Source: an uncultured Caballeronia sp. (GTDB lineage: Bacteria; Pseudomonadota; Gammaproteobacteria; Burkholderiales; Burkholderiaceae). From it: a DNA stretch of 51,760 nucleotides. How positions within the stretch are numbered: position 1 is the stretch's first letter; each line of letters opens with the position of its first letter. The stretch is taken from the NCBI GenBank assembly GCA_940588625.1, contig CALNPU010000002.1:1-51760 (forward strand), given 5' to 3'. The translations under genes and the position numbers were made by a program. The notes below the pieces were generated by a model, which saw only the letters and a list, made by a program, of their open reading frames with translations, ran no database searches and was not told where the DNA came from. This document shows, one piece after another, positions 10,099 to 18,005 of this stretch.

Positions 10099-10731
10099 TC
10101 AGTCGAGCCGCGTGATGAGCCGGGATTCGTGCCGCGTTTCAAGTTTGGCGCGCAGATTTGCGCGCACGGCCGGCCACTCGGACTCGATAATCGAAAATAC
10201 CACCGTATCGCGGTAAATGCCGTCCCGGCCGATCTGGTGATTGCGCAGGATCCCGTCTTCCTTCGCCCCCAGCCGCGCAATCGCAATAGCCGCTCGCGAT
10301 TGACGGTTCATGAAGTGTGGGTCCGGAACTCGACGGCGATGGTCTTCAGCGTATCGAACGCATGCGAGAGCAGGAGCAGCTTGGCTTCGGTGTTGATTGC
10401 CGTGCGCTGCACGCGTTTTGCATACCAGGTGCTACTGATCTCAAGCCGCCGATGCGCCGCTTCAACATTCATATAACGCGTGCTGCCAACTACGTCGTCT
10501 GTCGTCGCGTCGATGATCGTGAACGGTTGGTTGTGCGCCTTGTGAATCGCGCATGGCAAGCGCCGTGTCCATCCATGTGGTGATCGTGTCAGGCGAGGGC
10601 ACGCTCGTGTGCTGCTTCCACAACTCGCCGTCCGCGGTGGCGTCGGCAAGTGCGTCCTGGTGCTCACGTTCGAGCGGCACGAGTCTCGCATACGTGCCTT
10701 CGAGCGTAACCGGTTCGATCCAGCGGCTCAT
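10099..10731 (-). pseudogene. GNAT-family acetyltransferase, frameshifted
   Basis: ATG 10731 opens a RimJ/RimL-like N-acetyltransferase: MSRWIEPVTLEGTYARLVPL, then in a second frame TIIDATTDDVVGSTRYMNV and LEISSTWYAKRVQRTAINTEAK, and in a third RLGAKEDGILRNHQIGRDG with the end at 10099. Shifts fall at about 10545 and at 10305-10312, where an extra AC interrupts FRTHFMNRQS. A 6-bp duplication at 10276-10287 adds Ala-Ile. The gene sits 13 nt after the MoxR stop and its stop is 18 nt before the VWA start, so it was the middle gene of a three-gene operon. The acceptor substrate is unknown. Confidence 0.8.
10276..10287 (-). repeat. 6-bp tandem duplication
   Basis: The unit cgcaat occurs twice on the + strand and adds two codons (AIAI) in the acetyltransferase pseudogene. 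Confidence 0.65.
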
Positions 10732-10744
10732 GCGTGCAGCCCTT

Positions 10745-11598
10745 TCAACGGTTGTTGCGGTTCATGAACAGCAGGCGCTCGAACAGGCTCAGGTCCTGTT
10801 CGTTCTTGAGCAATGCGCCGTGCAGTGGCGGCATGACTTGTTTCTGGTCGGTGGAACGCAGCGCCTCCGGACCAATGTCCTTGGCCAGCAGCAGCTTCAG
10901 CCAGTCGAGTAGTTCCGATGTCGACGGTTTCTTCTTCAGGCCCGACACGTTGCGTAACACGAAGAAACTTTGCATCGCGGCGGCGAGCAGTTTCTGCTTG
11001 ATGCCGGGGAAATGCACCTCGACGATCTACTTCATCGTCGTGGGTTCGGGGGATTTGATGTAGTGGAAAAAGCAGCGGCGCAGGAGCGCGCCGGGCAGCT
11101 CTTTCTCGTTGTTCGACGTAGTGGTCACCAGCGGCCGGTGTTTCGCTTTCACCAGTTCGTGGGTCTCGTAGACGTAAAACTCCATCCGGTCGAGTTCGCG
11201 CAGCAGGTGGTCGTTCGGGAATTCGATGTCCGCTTTGTCGATTTCGTCGATCAGCAGCACACTGGGTTCATCGGCATCGAATGCCTGCCACAGCACACCC
11301 TTGACGATGTAATTGCGGATGTCCTTCACGCGTTCGTCGCCGAGCTGAGAATCGCCGCAGGCGCGACACCGCGTCGTACTCTTACGTAGAGGCCTTGCTG
11401 GGCCTTCGTGGTCGACTTGATGTGCCATTTGCAGGAGCGGCATGCCGAGCGCGGCGGCGACCTCCTCGGCCAGCATGGTCTTGCCGGTGCCGGGCTCGCC
11501 CTTGATCAGGAGCGGGCGCTGCAGGGTGATGGCGGCGTTGACGGGGCGAGCTTGAGATCGTCGATGGCGACGTACTGCGCTGAACCTTCAAAGCGCAT
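10745..11598 (-). pseudogene. MoxR-type AAA+ ATPase, broken
   Basis: ATG 11598 gives MRFEGSAQYVAIDDLKLA. Then an insertion near 11548 shifts the frame, and in the next one Walker A (GEPGTGKT, near 11480-11500) and MLAEEVAAALGMPLLQ follow. The stretch 11345-11415, which should read WHIKSTTKAQQGLYEYD, is scrambled by several indels. Walker B LLIDEIDKADIEF is kept. A TAG at 11029-11027 replaces a Gln just before IVEVHFPGIKQKL; after it the frame runs on to the normal end FERLLFMNRNNR. MoxR ATPases work with VWA proteins such as the one encoded downstream. One codon is also inserted in FPNDHLLREL. Confidence 0.85.
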
Positions 11599-11809
11599 GA
11601 CGCGTCCCTCGGAGAAGGACAAATTGCAGTATAAGTCAGAAGGGTTTTGGCGGCGCCGCCCCCCGGAACGCTTGATCGCACGCAACCCGCGCTCGACCGG
11701 GCCATTGCTGCCGAGGAAGAAGCACATGTCCATTGGACAGATTGTCGCAGTCTCCCGGGACTCCATGCGCCGCGGCCTTGCGCAATGGGACCGGCCCCGC
11801 TGCGGTCGG

Positions 11810-11838
11810 TGGACGCAGGGTATGTCGCGCGGTACAAT
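11810..11838 (+). promoter_or_regulatory. sigma-70-type promoter for the cytochrome c genes
   Basis: A -35-like TGGACG (11810-11815) and a -10-like TACAAT (11833-11838) are 17 bp apart. Transcription from here would reach the first cytochrome gene after about 170 nt. The rest of the 418-nt gap 11599-12016 holds nothing I recognise. Confidence 0.5.
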
Positions 11839-12016
11839 TAGTGCGTTTTTTGGCCCGCGTGGCTGGAAAACGAATCTGCTCGGATCTGCGAGAATCCGCG
11901 CGGAGCAGTGCTCTAAGGTACGATTCAGAGCGTGTCGTCCGTTTCACCAGTCCCGAGAAAGTCCCGGAACGCCAGGCGTCCAAGGTGCCGGATTTCCCCT
12001 CATGCCAGGTTAAGCT

Positions 12017-12382
12017 ATGAATAAATTCGTCGGCAAATGTGCCGTGATCGCAGCGCTGTCGGGGCTTGCCGGCTTTGCGACACAGGCATCCGCCGATGTC
12101 GTGGGCAACGCGAAGGCAGCCCAGGGCAAAGTTGCGATGTGTATCGGGTGCCACGGCATTCCCGGTTACCGCACCGCGTATCCCGAGGTGTACCGGGTTC
12201 CCATGCTCGGCGGCCAGAACGCGCGTTATATCGAGAACGCGCTGCATGCCTACAAGAAGGGCGACCGCCATTTCGATACGATGCATGGTATAGCGGCCAC
12301 GCTGTCCGATCAGGATATCGCTGACATCGCTGCGTATTACGCCGCGCAAGCCCCTTCTTCGAAGAACAATCCCGACAAGTGA
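12017..12382 (+). CDS. periplasmic class I cytochrome c, first of a pair
   Basis: The 121-residue protein has a Sec signal peptide (MNKFVGK, hydrophobic core, ASA cut near residue 26), one haem-binding motif CIGCH at residues 42-46 and a likely axial Met at 89 in FDTMHGIAATLSDQDI. Such small cytochromes carry electrons in the periplasm, typically to a terminal oxidase. PMLGGQNARYIENAL is typical of the cytochrome c4/c553-like group. It is followed after 79 nt by a second cytochrome c gene on the same strand, so the two probably form one transcript. The gene is intact. Confidence 0.9.
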   Translation: MNKFVGKCAVIAALSGLAGFATQASADVVGNAKAAQGKVAMCIGCHGIPGYRTAYPEVYRVPMLGGQNARYIENALHAYKKGDRHFDTMHGIAATLSDQDIADIAAYYAAQAPSSKNNPDK

Positions 12383-12461
12383 TCCGCGTTGCGCCTGCAT
12401 CTGATTGTCAGATTAAGGGCGCCCATCACTCGGCAATCACTAATCGCGGATAGGAGAATTC

Positions 12462-12842
12462 ATGAAGGCACTCGACACAGTGTTGAAGACAGCATGCACG
12501 GCAGCCGCGCTGATCGGCGTGATCGGCGTTCTGGCCATGCTGCCGGTGCATGCAGCCGATGCAAGCAATGGCAAGGTGCTCACAGAGGCCCACAATTGCG
12601 CGGCCTGCCACGGCCCGAACCTGAACAAGCCGGTGAGCGCGGAATATCCGAAGCTCGCAGGCCAGCACGCCGACTATCTCTACTGGGTGCTGCGCCAGTA
12701 CCAGATGGGCAACGGCAATCCGAACTTCGGGCGCAACAACCCGATAATGGCCACGCAGGTGCAAAGCTTGTCGCAAAGCGATCTGAAAGATATCTCGGCG
12801 TATATCGAATCGTTGCAAGGCGACTTGATCGTAAAGAAGTAA
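12462..12842 (+). CDS. periplasmic class I cytochrome c, second of the pair
   Basis: This 126-residue protein has a signal peptide ending near residue 31 (PVHAADASN), the haem motif CAACH at residues 46-50, PKLAGQHADYLYWVLRQYQ and a probable Met ligand at residue 95 in NNPIMATQ. It resembles a single-haem half of cytochrome c4. ATG 12462 follows a GGATAGGAGAA ribosome site. Together with the previous gene it likely gives a periplasmic electron-carrier pair. A hairpin terminator lies 40 nt downstream. No lesion is visible, which fits retention of the respiratory chain. Confidence 0.9.
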   Translation: MKALDTVLKTACTAAALIGVIGVLAMLPVHAADASNGKVLTEAHNCAACHGPNLNKPVSAEYPKLAGQHADYLYWVLRQYQMGNGNPNFGRNNPIMATQVQSLSQSDLKDISAYIESLQGDLIVKK

Positions 12843-12882
12843 GCATCGCCCGATTGCCGCTGTATTGATGCGCGCATAAAAA

Positions 12883-12913
12883 CACCCCGCCGGTGAACTA
12901 CCCGCGGGGTGTG
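12883..12913. terminator. bidirectional terminator between convergent genes
   Basis: A 9-bp perfect stem (acaccccgc 12883-12891 with gcggggtgt 12905-12913) has A residues on its left and a T-rich tract on its right, so it can end both the cytochrome operon and the minus-strand DUF1841 gene. Confidence 0.8.
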
Positions 12914-13357
12914 TTCGTTTTTGACTCAGCCTTCAACCTTACCTTCAGTCTCGTCGCCCGCTGTTCGATCAGCGCAAGGTACGCGTCGGTGTCCGGCGGC
13001 GTGTTGTTGCGTTGTGATTCCCAGACGATCTGCCCAAGGCATTCCATGATCGCGTGCTGTGCGTCGTGCGTTGGACCCAGGCGTCCGACCAGCCGCTCCT
13101 GCGCGCGCCGGATACCGGGCGGTTGATCGATGGACAATTGCTCGGTAATGGCGAGATGCATCGATAAATGCAGGAACGGGTTGCTCTTGCCCTGATCCGG
13201 CGAGGAGTCGGCATGGGCCACGTCGGGATCGGCGAGTTCTTGCGTAGATCCAATCCGCCGCAATGCTCTCAAGCGGCGTGAGGACGCCACCCTCGCGCTG
13301 CTTGCACCAGGTGTCGGTGAAAAATTGGCGAACTTCGTCGCGGCTGGGGTTGAACAT
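12898..13357 (-). pseudogene. DUF1841 protein, frameshifted
   Basis: ATG 13357 opens MFNPSRDEVRQFFTDTW and LTPLESIAADWI, the typical DUF1841 start. The frame then shifts at about 13245-13260, and the remainder reads LADPDVAHADSSPDQGKSN, PFLHLSMHLAITEQLSIDQP, DAQHAIMECLGQIVWESQ. The family is a small beta/gammaproteobacterial protein of unknown function. The shifted frame does not stop at the expected site but runs on (KAESKTNTPRG) to a TAG at 12898-12900, inside the hairpin of the shared terminator. Confidence 0.8.
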
Positions 13358-13437
13358 GGTTGTTGTGGCGGTCGTTTTCAGAGGCCCATTTTAAGCTGCA
13401 TCGCCGTCTCTCGTCTGCTTCGGTCCGGCCGTCGTTT

Positions 13438-14082
13438 TTACTCGATAGGCGCAGGCGTCTTCGGTCGGTACTCGCACAGCAGCTTGATCGCGCAATGCCA
13501 GCATTCCGGTACGCGCGCCTGGCATACATAACGGCCGTGCAGGATCAGCCAGCGATGCGCGTCCTGTTTGAATTCGTCGGGGACGAATTTCTCCAGCGCC
13601 GTTTCGACCGCGCGCACGTCCTTGCCCGGCGCAAGCCCGGTGCGATTCGACACCCGGAAGATATGCGTGTCCACAGCGATAGTCGGATGGCCGAACGCCG
13701 TGTTCAGGATTACGTTAGCCGTCTTGCGTCCCACGCCCGGCAGCGCTTCGAGCGCCTCGCGATCATCCGGCACCTCGCCTCCGTATTGCTCCATCAAGAT
13801 CCTGCACGTGGCGATCACGTTCTTTGCCTTCGTCCGAAACAATCCGATGGTCTTGATGTACTCCGTCACACCTTCTTCGCCGAGCGCCAACACCTTGGCC
13901 GGCGTGTTGGCGACGGGGTACATGCGCCGTATTGCTTTGTTCACGGAGACATCGGTGGCTTGTGCCGACAGCATCACCGAGATCAGCAATTCGAACGGCG
14001 ATTCATGCTCGAGTTCGGTGGTCGGATGCGGATTCAGGCTTTGCAGCGTCTCGAAGATCGCACGGCGTTTTTTAGGGTTCAT
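13438..14082 (-). CDS. nth: endonuclease III
   Basis: Endonuclease III is a bifunctional DNA glycosylase/AP lyase that removes oxidised pyrimidines. The 214-residue protein has all the key residues: helix-hairpin-helix LPGVGRKTANV with the catalytic Lys at residue 120, the catalytic Asp at 138 in TIAVDTHIFRVSNR, and the four iron-sulfur Cys at 187, 194, 197 and 203, the spacing known from E. coli Nth. ATG 14082 gives the normal start MNPKKRRAIFETL. Upstream on the same strand is the broken rnfB; this rnfB-nth order is common in proteobacteria. The gene is intact, one of two DNA repair glycosylases kept in this window. Confidence 0.95.
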   Translation of the reverse strand: MNPKKRRAIFETLQSLNPHPTTELEHESPFELLISVMLSAQATDVSVNKAIRRMYPVANTPAKVLALGEEGVTEYIKTIGLFRTKAKNVIATCRILMEQYGGEVPDDREALEALPGVGRKTANVILNTAFGHPTIAVDTHIFRVSNRTGLAPGKDVRAVETALEKFVPDEFKQDAHRWLILHGRYVCQARVPECWHCAIKLLCEYRPKTPAPIE

Positions 14083-14164
14083 CGTGTTCAGGTCTTGTTA
14101 TCGTTACCAGGTTCACGGTCGGGGTCGATGGCAGGCGTCGAACTTTTCTCTTTACCCCCGTGGG

Positions 14165-14916
14165 TCATGCCGAGAAGGTGCCACCGGGCTTCGGCAGCAT
14201 CGATCTGATCTGCGCCTGAACCTCCGGGCTGACCGCGTCGGTGTTTTTCGGTCCTGCGCCGGGTCTGGCCAGCTCTTCTTTCTTCTGGCGTGCACGGTCC
14301 ATCGCGGCCTGGATGATGGCGCGCTTTTTCGCCTGCGCGTCGTCGGCTGCGGCGGTGGGTTGCACCGTTCCTGATTCAACCGATCTATCCGGCTCGGTGT
14401 CCGGTTGGCTATACGACTGAGTAGCGGACTCAGTACCCGACGGCCCGGCCACGCGTGCCGCCTTGCGCGCTTCGGCTGCGTCACGTTCACGTGCGAGGCG
14501 CGCCAGGCGCCAATCGTGCCGCTTGCGCGCCGCGTCGGCTTCCTGCTGGCTCCACGCGTCCCAGCCGGTCTGGTGGCCGGTGACCGGGACCATCGTGATG
14601 CAATCGACCGGGCAGGGCGGCACGCACAGGTCGCAGCCGGTGCAAGGATTTTCATCGATGATCGCAAGCGGCTGTGGCCGTTCCACACCGTTATCCGGGG
14701 TCAGCGGAATGACGGGCATGCCGAGCAGGGTGGCTAAGCGACCCCCCCTTCCTGGCCGCCCGGCGGGCACTGGTTGATGTTTGCATCGCTCGCGGCAATC
14801 GCTTCCGCATACGGCCGGCACGCGGGATAGCCGCATTTGGTGCATTGCGCCTGGGGCAGCCGGTCTTCGATCTGGTCGGCGAGAGTCTTGGAAGAGGTTG
14901 CAGTCACTACGGTCAC
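14165..14916 (-). pseudogene. rnfB: RnfB iron-sulfur subunit of the Rnf electron transport complex, damaged
   Basis: The N-terminal part has the cluster-binding [17 protein letters not shown] and [12 protein letters not shown] frameshift follows in a run of seven C on the + strand (14742-14748). The rest reads [12 protein letters not shown], then IDENPCTGCDLCVPPCPVDC and a long Ala/Arg/Lys-rich tail typical of Burkholderia RnfB, ending at 14165. RnfB normally carries two adjacent 4Fe-4S ferredoxin motifs. Here the start of the first (IDENPC) is joined directly to the rest of the second (TGCDLC), so about 28-30 residues are missing in frame near 14637-14645. The start is GTG 14916 or GTG 14907. 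A 23-bp inverted repeat covers the first codons and would fold the mRNA start. Confidence 0.85.
14742..14748 (+). repeat. C7 homopolymer at the rnfB frameshift
   Basis: Seven consecutive C (G on the coding strand) sit exactly where the reading frame of rnfB changes. A change of one or two bases here would restore the frame. Confidence 0.7.
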
Positions 14917-14956
14917 GTTAATAATAACGGCTTCCGTAGTGACTGCAACCTCTTCC
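14890..14956. repeat. 23-bp perfect inverted repeat across the rnfB start
   Basis: Arm 1 (14890-14912) lies in the first codons of rnfB and arm 2 (14934-14956) lies upstream; they are perfect reverse complements over 23 bp. The 21-nt spacer (14913-14933) contains its own small stem, cgtta with taacg around ataa. The structure looks like an inverted copy of the rnfB 5' end, and in RNA would form a very stable hairpin over the start codon. Confidence 0.95.
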
Positions 14957-15434
14957 TAACAGAGTGGGGAGGGCGGCGCGAACAGGCTCGCAAGCCCGGC
15001 GCGAATGCATGCAACACGAACGGACCGCTCATCTGGCTCTTGGCCGGGCCCGTGGGTCAGACAAAACAGACGCTTGGCCATTGGACGCGATCCGTACGAT
15101 CCGGATTCGGGGACCGCGGGCGACCTTTGGTGACGGCACGTGGGGACATGTCGACCGCTCAGGTTCGCGCTCATTTTTGACGTCATGTTCGAGCGTTTCC
15201 GACCGTTGCACGGGAAGCGGCATTATCGCTGAATTTCAATCTGTTCCCAACCATTCCCAATTGCCAACATGCAAACGATGTGCACATAATCAAATCGCTT
15301 TCGATTGACTGCGATTGACTGCAAGACGGTATTCCCCACTCACGTTGGCGTAACCGATCCATCGCATGCTTCCTGAGGACACGGGAACGCGTGACGCTAT
15401 CCAGATAACGCGGTTTGTCGATCACAAAGCCACC
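14957..15434. other. 478-nt gap upstream of the tetR pseudogene
   Basis: I recognise no gene on either strand. It contains a 10-bp tandem duplication at 15303-15322 and should hold the promoters of rnfB and of the divergent regulator gene, but I could not place them convincingly. Confidence 0.4.
15303..15322. repeat. 10-bp perfect tandem duplication
   Basis: The unit gattgactgc is present twice (15303-15312, 15313-15322) in the intergenic region upstream of the regulator gene. Confidence 0.85.
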
Positions 15435-16069
15435 ATGAACCAGCCAAAAATCAAAAGAGATCCCGCGGGTACACGCCGTCGCATTCTGCTGGCCGCCGCA
15501 GAGGAATTTGCTGCAGGCGGCTTGTTCGGCGCACGTGTCGACCAGATTGCACGCCGTGCCGAAACCAACGAGCGAATGCCCTACTATTATTTCGGCAGCA
15601 AGGAACAGTTGTTCACCGCCGTTCTCGAACATGCATTCACCGCGCTCACGGACGCCGAAAAGACGCTGGACCTCGACGGTGTTGCGCCCGTCGCGGCTAT
15701 CACGCAACTGGCGCATTTCATCTGGAATTGTTATCGTGAGCATCCGGAACTCTTGCGGCTCGTCAATAACGAAAATCTGCATGAAGCTCCCTATATAAAG
15801 GGTTCCACGCGTATTCGGGAGTTGATATCGCCGGTGGTTGCCACGCTCGCGAAGATTCTCGAACGTGGTCAGCACGCCCGACTATTTCGCAATAACACGT
15901 CGACCCGCTGCGCTTTTACGTGACTTTGTCGAGTCTTGGCTATTATATCGTATCGAATCGATTCAAGCTCGAAGCCACGTTCGGACTCGACTTCGGCCTC
16001 GACGCCGAACGCGATGAAATCATCAGGATAAGTGCGGAACTGCTGCTCGCGTATTTGCTGCGGCGCTGA
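15435..16069 (+). pseudogene. TetR-family transcriptional regulator, frameshifted
   Basis: ATG 15435 (MNQPKIKRDPAGTRRRILLA) starts a TetR regulator with the helix-turn-helix region AAEEFAAGGLFGARVDQIARR and RMPYYYFGSKEQLFTAVLEH. The ligand domain continues with HFIWNCYREHPELLRL to about 15888. There an extra AC dinucleotide (aataacacgtc) changes the frame; without it the reading VDPLRFYVTLSSLGYYIVSN continues to TGA 16067-16069. The damaged frame ends at 15923, losing about the last 50 residues, which normally form the dimer interface. What it regulated cannot be told; the neighbours phaZ and rnfB are on the other strand. Confidence 0.85.
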
Positions 16070-16117
16070 CGCATCGGCCTGCTCGTGGCCTCCTCGCCGC
16101 AGAACGGCCCGCAAATG

Positions 16118-16146
16118 AAACACGCCGCGTAAAACGCGGCGTGTTT
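16118..16146. terminator. bidirectional terminator between tetR and phaZ pseudogenes
   Basis: A 13-bp perfect stem (16118-16130 with 16134-16146) with a 3-nt AAA loop carries T residues at its right end and A residues at its left end, so it fits both converging genes. Confidence 0.85.
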
Positions 16147-16190
16147 TGTCGTGCCAATTAATTTCAGGCGCTATCCGGATCAGACCGCGA

Positions 16191-17471
16191 TCAAGCCGGA
16201 ACAGCCTCCTTTTTCGGCGCCTTGTCGTGCGCGAGAATGAATTCGCGCAGTTACGGATAGACCATCGTGCGCCAGCGGCGTCCCGAGAAAATGCCCTAGT
16301 GGCCGGCTTTCTCCGCCAGATAGTGGCGTTTGTTCTTCGCCGGAATACCGGTGCACAGGTCATGTGCTACGCGTGTCTAGCCGCTGCCGGAAATGTCGTC
16401 GAGCTCGCCTCAATGGTCAGCAGAGCCGTGTCCTGGATATCCTGTGGACGTACGCGTTCGCCATTGACGTCCCACGTGCCTTCGGCAAGGCGGAACTCCT
16501 GAAACACAATGCGAATCGTTTCGAGCTTCGAGGTAGTAGTCAGCGTCCATGTCGAGCACGGCGTTGTATTCGTCGTAGAAACAGCGATGTTGCTCCGCAT
16601 CTTCGTCGTCGTCGCGCATCAGGTTCTGATAGAAGTCCCAGTGCGCCGTCACGTGCCGCTCCGGGTCATGGTGACAAAACCGGCATGCTGCAGAGAAAGC
16701 CCGGATACACCTTGCGGCCTACACCCGGATAGTTCGCCGGCACCGTGTAGATCACGTTGTTCTCGAACCATTCGTATGAATGTTCGCTGGCGAGCGAGTT
16801 GACCGACGTGGGGCTGCGACGCGCATCAATGGGGCCGCCCATCATGGTCATGGTGCGGGGCGTATCTTCGCCGCGGCTGGCCATCAGGGAGATGGCGGCG
16901 AGCACCGGCACGGTGGGCTGGCACACCGAGATCACGTGCAGATTCTTCGCGCATACGGCGGATGAATTCCTGGATGTACTCCACGTAGTCGTCCAGATGA
17001 AGCGAGCCGTCTGCGGCACCATGCGGGCGTCGAGCCAGTCGGTCAGGTAGACCTTGTGATCGCGTGCAACAGTGTCTTCACTGTGTCGCGCAGCAGCGTG
17101 GAGTGGTGGTCCGACAGCGGACAGCGGGACGCAGACCAGCACGATAGGTTCGGTCTTGAGTTCGGTGACGGTAGCGCTGTCATCCGAGAAACGCTTGAAG
17201 CGGATCAGCCGGCAGAAGGGCTTTTCCAGCACGATCTGCTCGACGATGGAATGGCATGACCGTTCTTCTCGATCTGATGCAGCTCGAACTCAGGTTTTTC
17301 GTAGTCCTTGCCCAGGCGATACATCAATTCGTAGCCCGCGGCGAGCCGGGTGGAACCAGGCACATACGCGAGGGGACTGGAAGGATTCGTGAACGACTTC
17401 GATGCCGCTTCCGCCCATGCCGTAAGGGGGCTCAACATGGCCCGCTGAAATTCGTGGAATTGATAGAGCAT
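16191..17471 (-). pseudogene. phaZ: intracellular polyhydroxybutyrate depolymerase, multiply broken
   Basis: This enzyme mobilises stored PHB granules. ATG 17471 (MLYQFHEFQRAMLSPLTAW) is right for the family, as are FTNPSSPLAY, ELMYRLGKDYEKPEF, the nucleophile box VISVCQPTVPVLAAISLMAS with Cys as in the Ralstonia PhaZ1 type, RTMTMMGGPIDARRSPT and HSYEWFENNVIYTVPANYPG. Frameshifts fall near 17240, 17110, 16970, 16690 and 16520. Three nonsense codons are clear on the minus strand: TAG at 16379-16377, TAG at 16298-16296 (Tyr in GHYGIFSG) and TAA at 16253-16251 (Gln in YPQLREFI). The reading ends at 16191. With this many lesions the gene has been dead for some time. Confidence 0.9.
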
Positions 17472-18005
17472 GTCTGACCTGTATAAAACCGGTTTCGCCT
17501 GCGTTGGCGAGTATGTCCAGCGGTTGGCCTCTATCGGCGGTGGCGTCATGCCGGGGTCAGGATTTCGCTGGTTCCCGGCTCGGCGTGCAGTTCGTCGATT
17601 GCACCGCAATGCTAGTGCTGGCAGTTATTCGTAGCTTCGTCGCTGTTTGGTTGTTGCTTATTTGCTTCACGAGCGGTCACGCACGGGGAATGGGGGGCAG
17701 GGACTGGGCATAAGAGCCGGCGTTGCGCCTTCTGGGCTGAACATGGAACAGCACACGAAACACATGCCGGCTAAGCCGTGAAACCAGACCCTATTCACAA
17801 TTTCAATTCGCCGAACGACCAGTAGTCGGGAAAGCCTCTTTAACCATAGCCAAGAATTTGTGCAACGAAACATACGTGCCCTTTACCGCTATTCAGCGTG
17901 AATTTTGCTAAGAAATCGGTAATCCCCGTCAATCGGGCGAATAATATTACGATTCGCTTTTTTTGTTAACATTGCATCCGAGGGTTTGTCCTGACGCGAC
18001 GTAGG
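17472..18005. other. 534-nt gap between phaZ and GH15 pseudogenes
   Basis: It is fairly AT-rich from about 17790 on. A weak stem (gcgaat with attcgc, about 17936-17956) followed by T7 resembles a terminator pointing to the + side, but no + gene precedes it. No coding remnant was recognised. Confidence 0.4.

Noticed and set aside
14890..14956. Rho-independent terminator at the inverted repeat
   Set aside because: There is no T run on either side, and one arm is coding sequence at a gene start rather than beyond a stop.
17936..17965. Terminator-like stem with T7 pointing to the + side
   Set aside because: The stem is only about 6 bp and no + strand gene precedes it; it probably is chance in AT-rich DNA.
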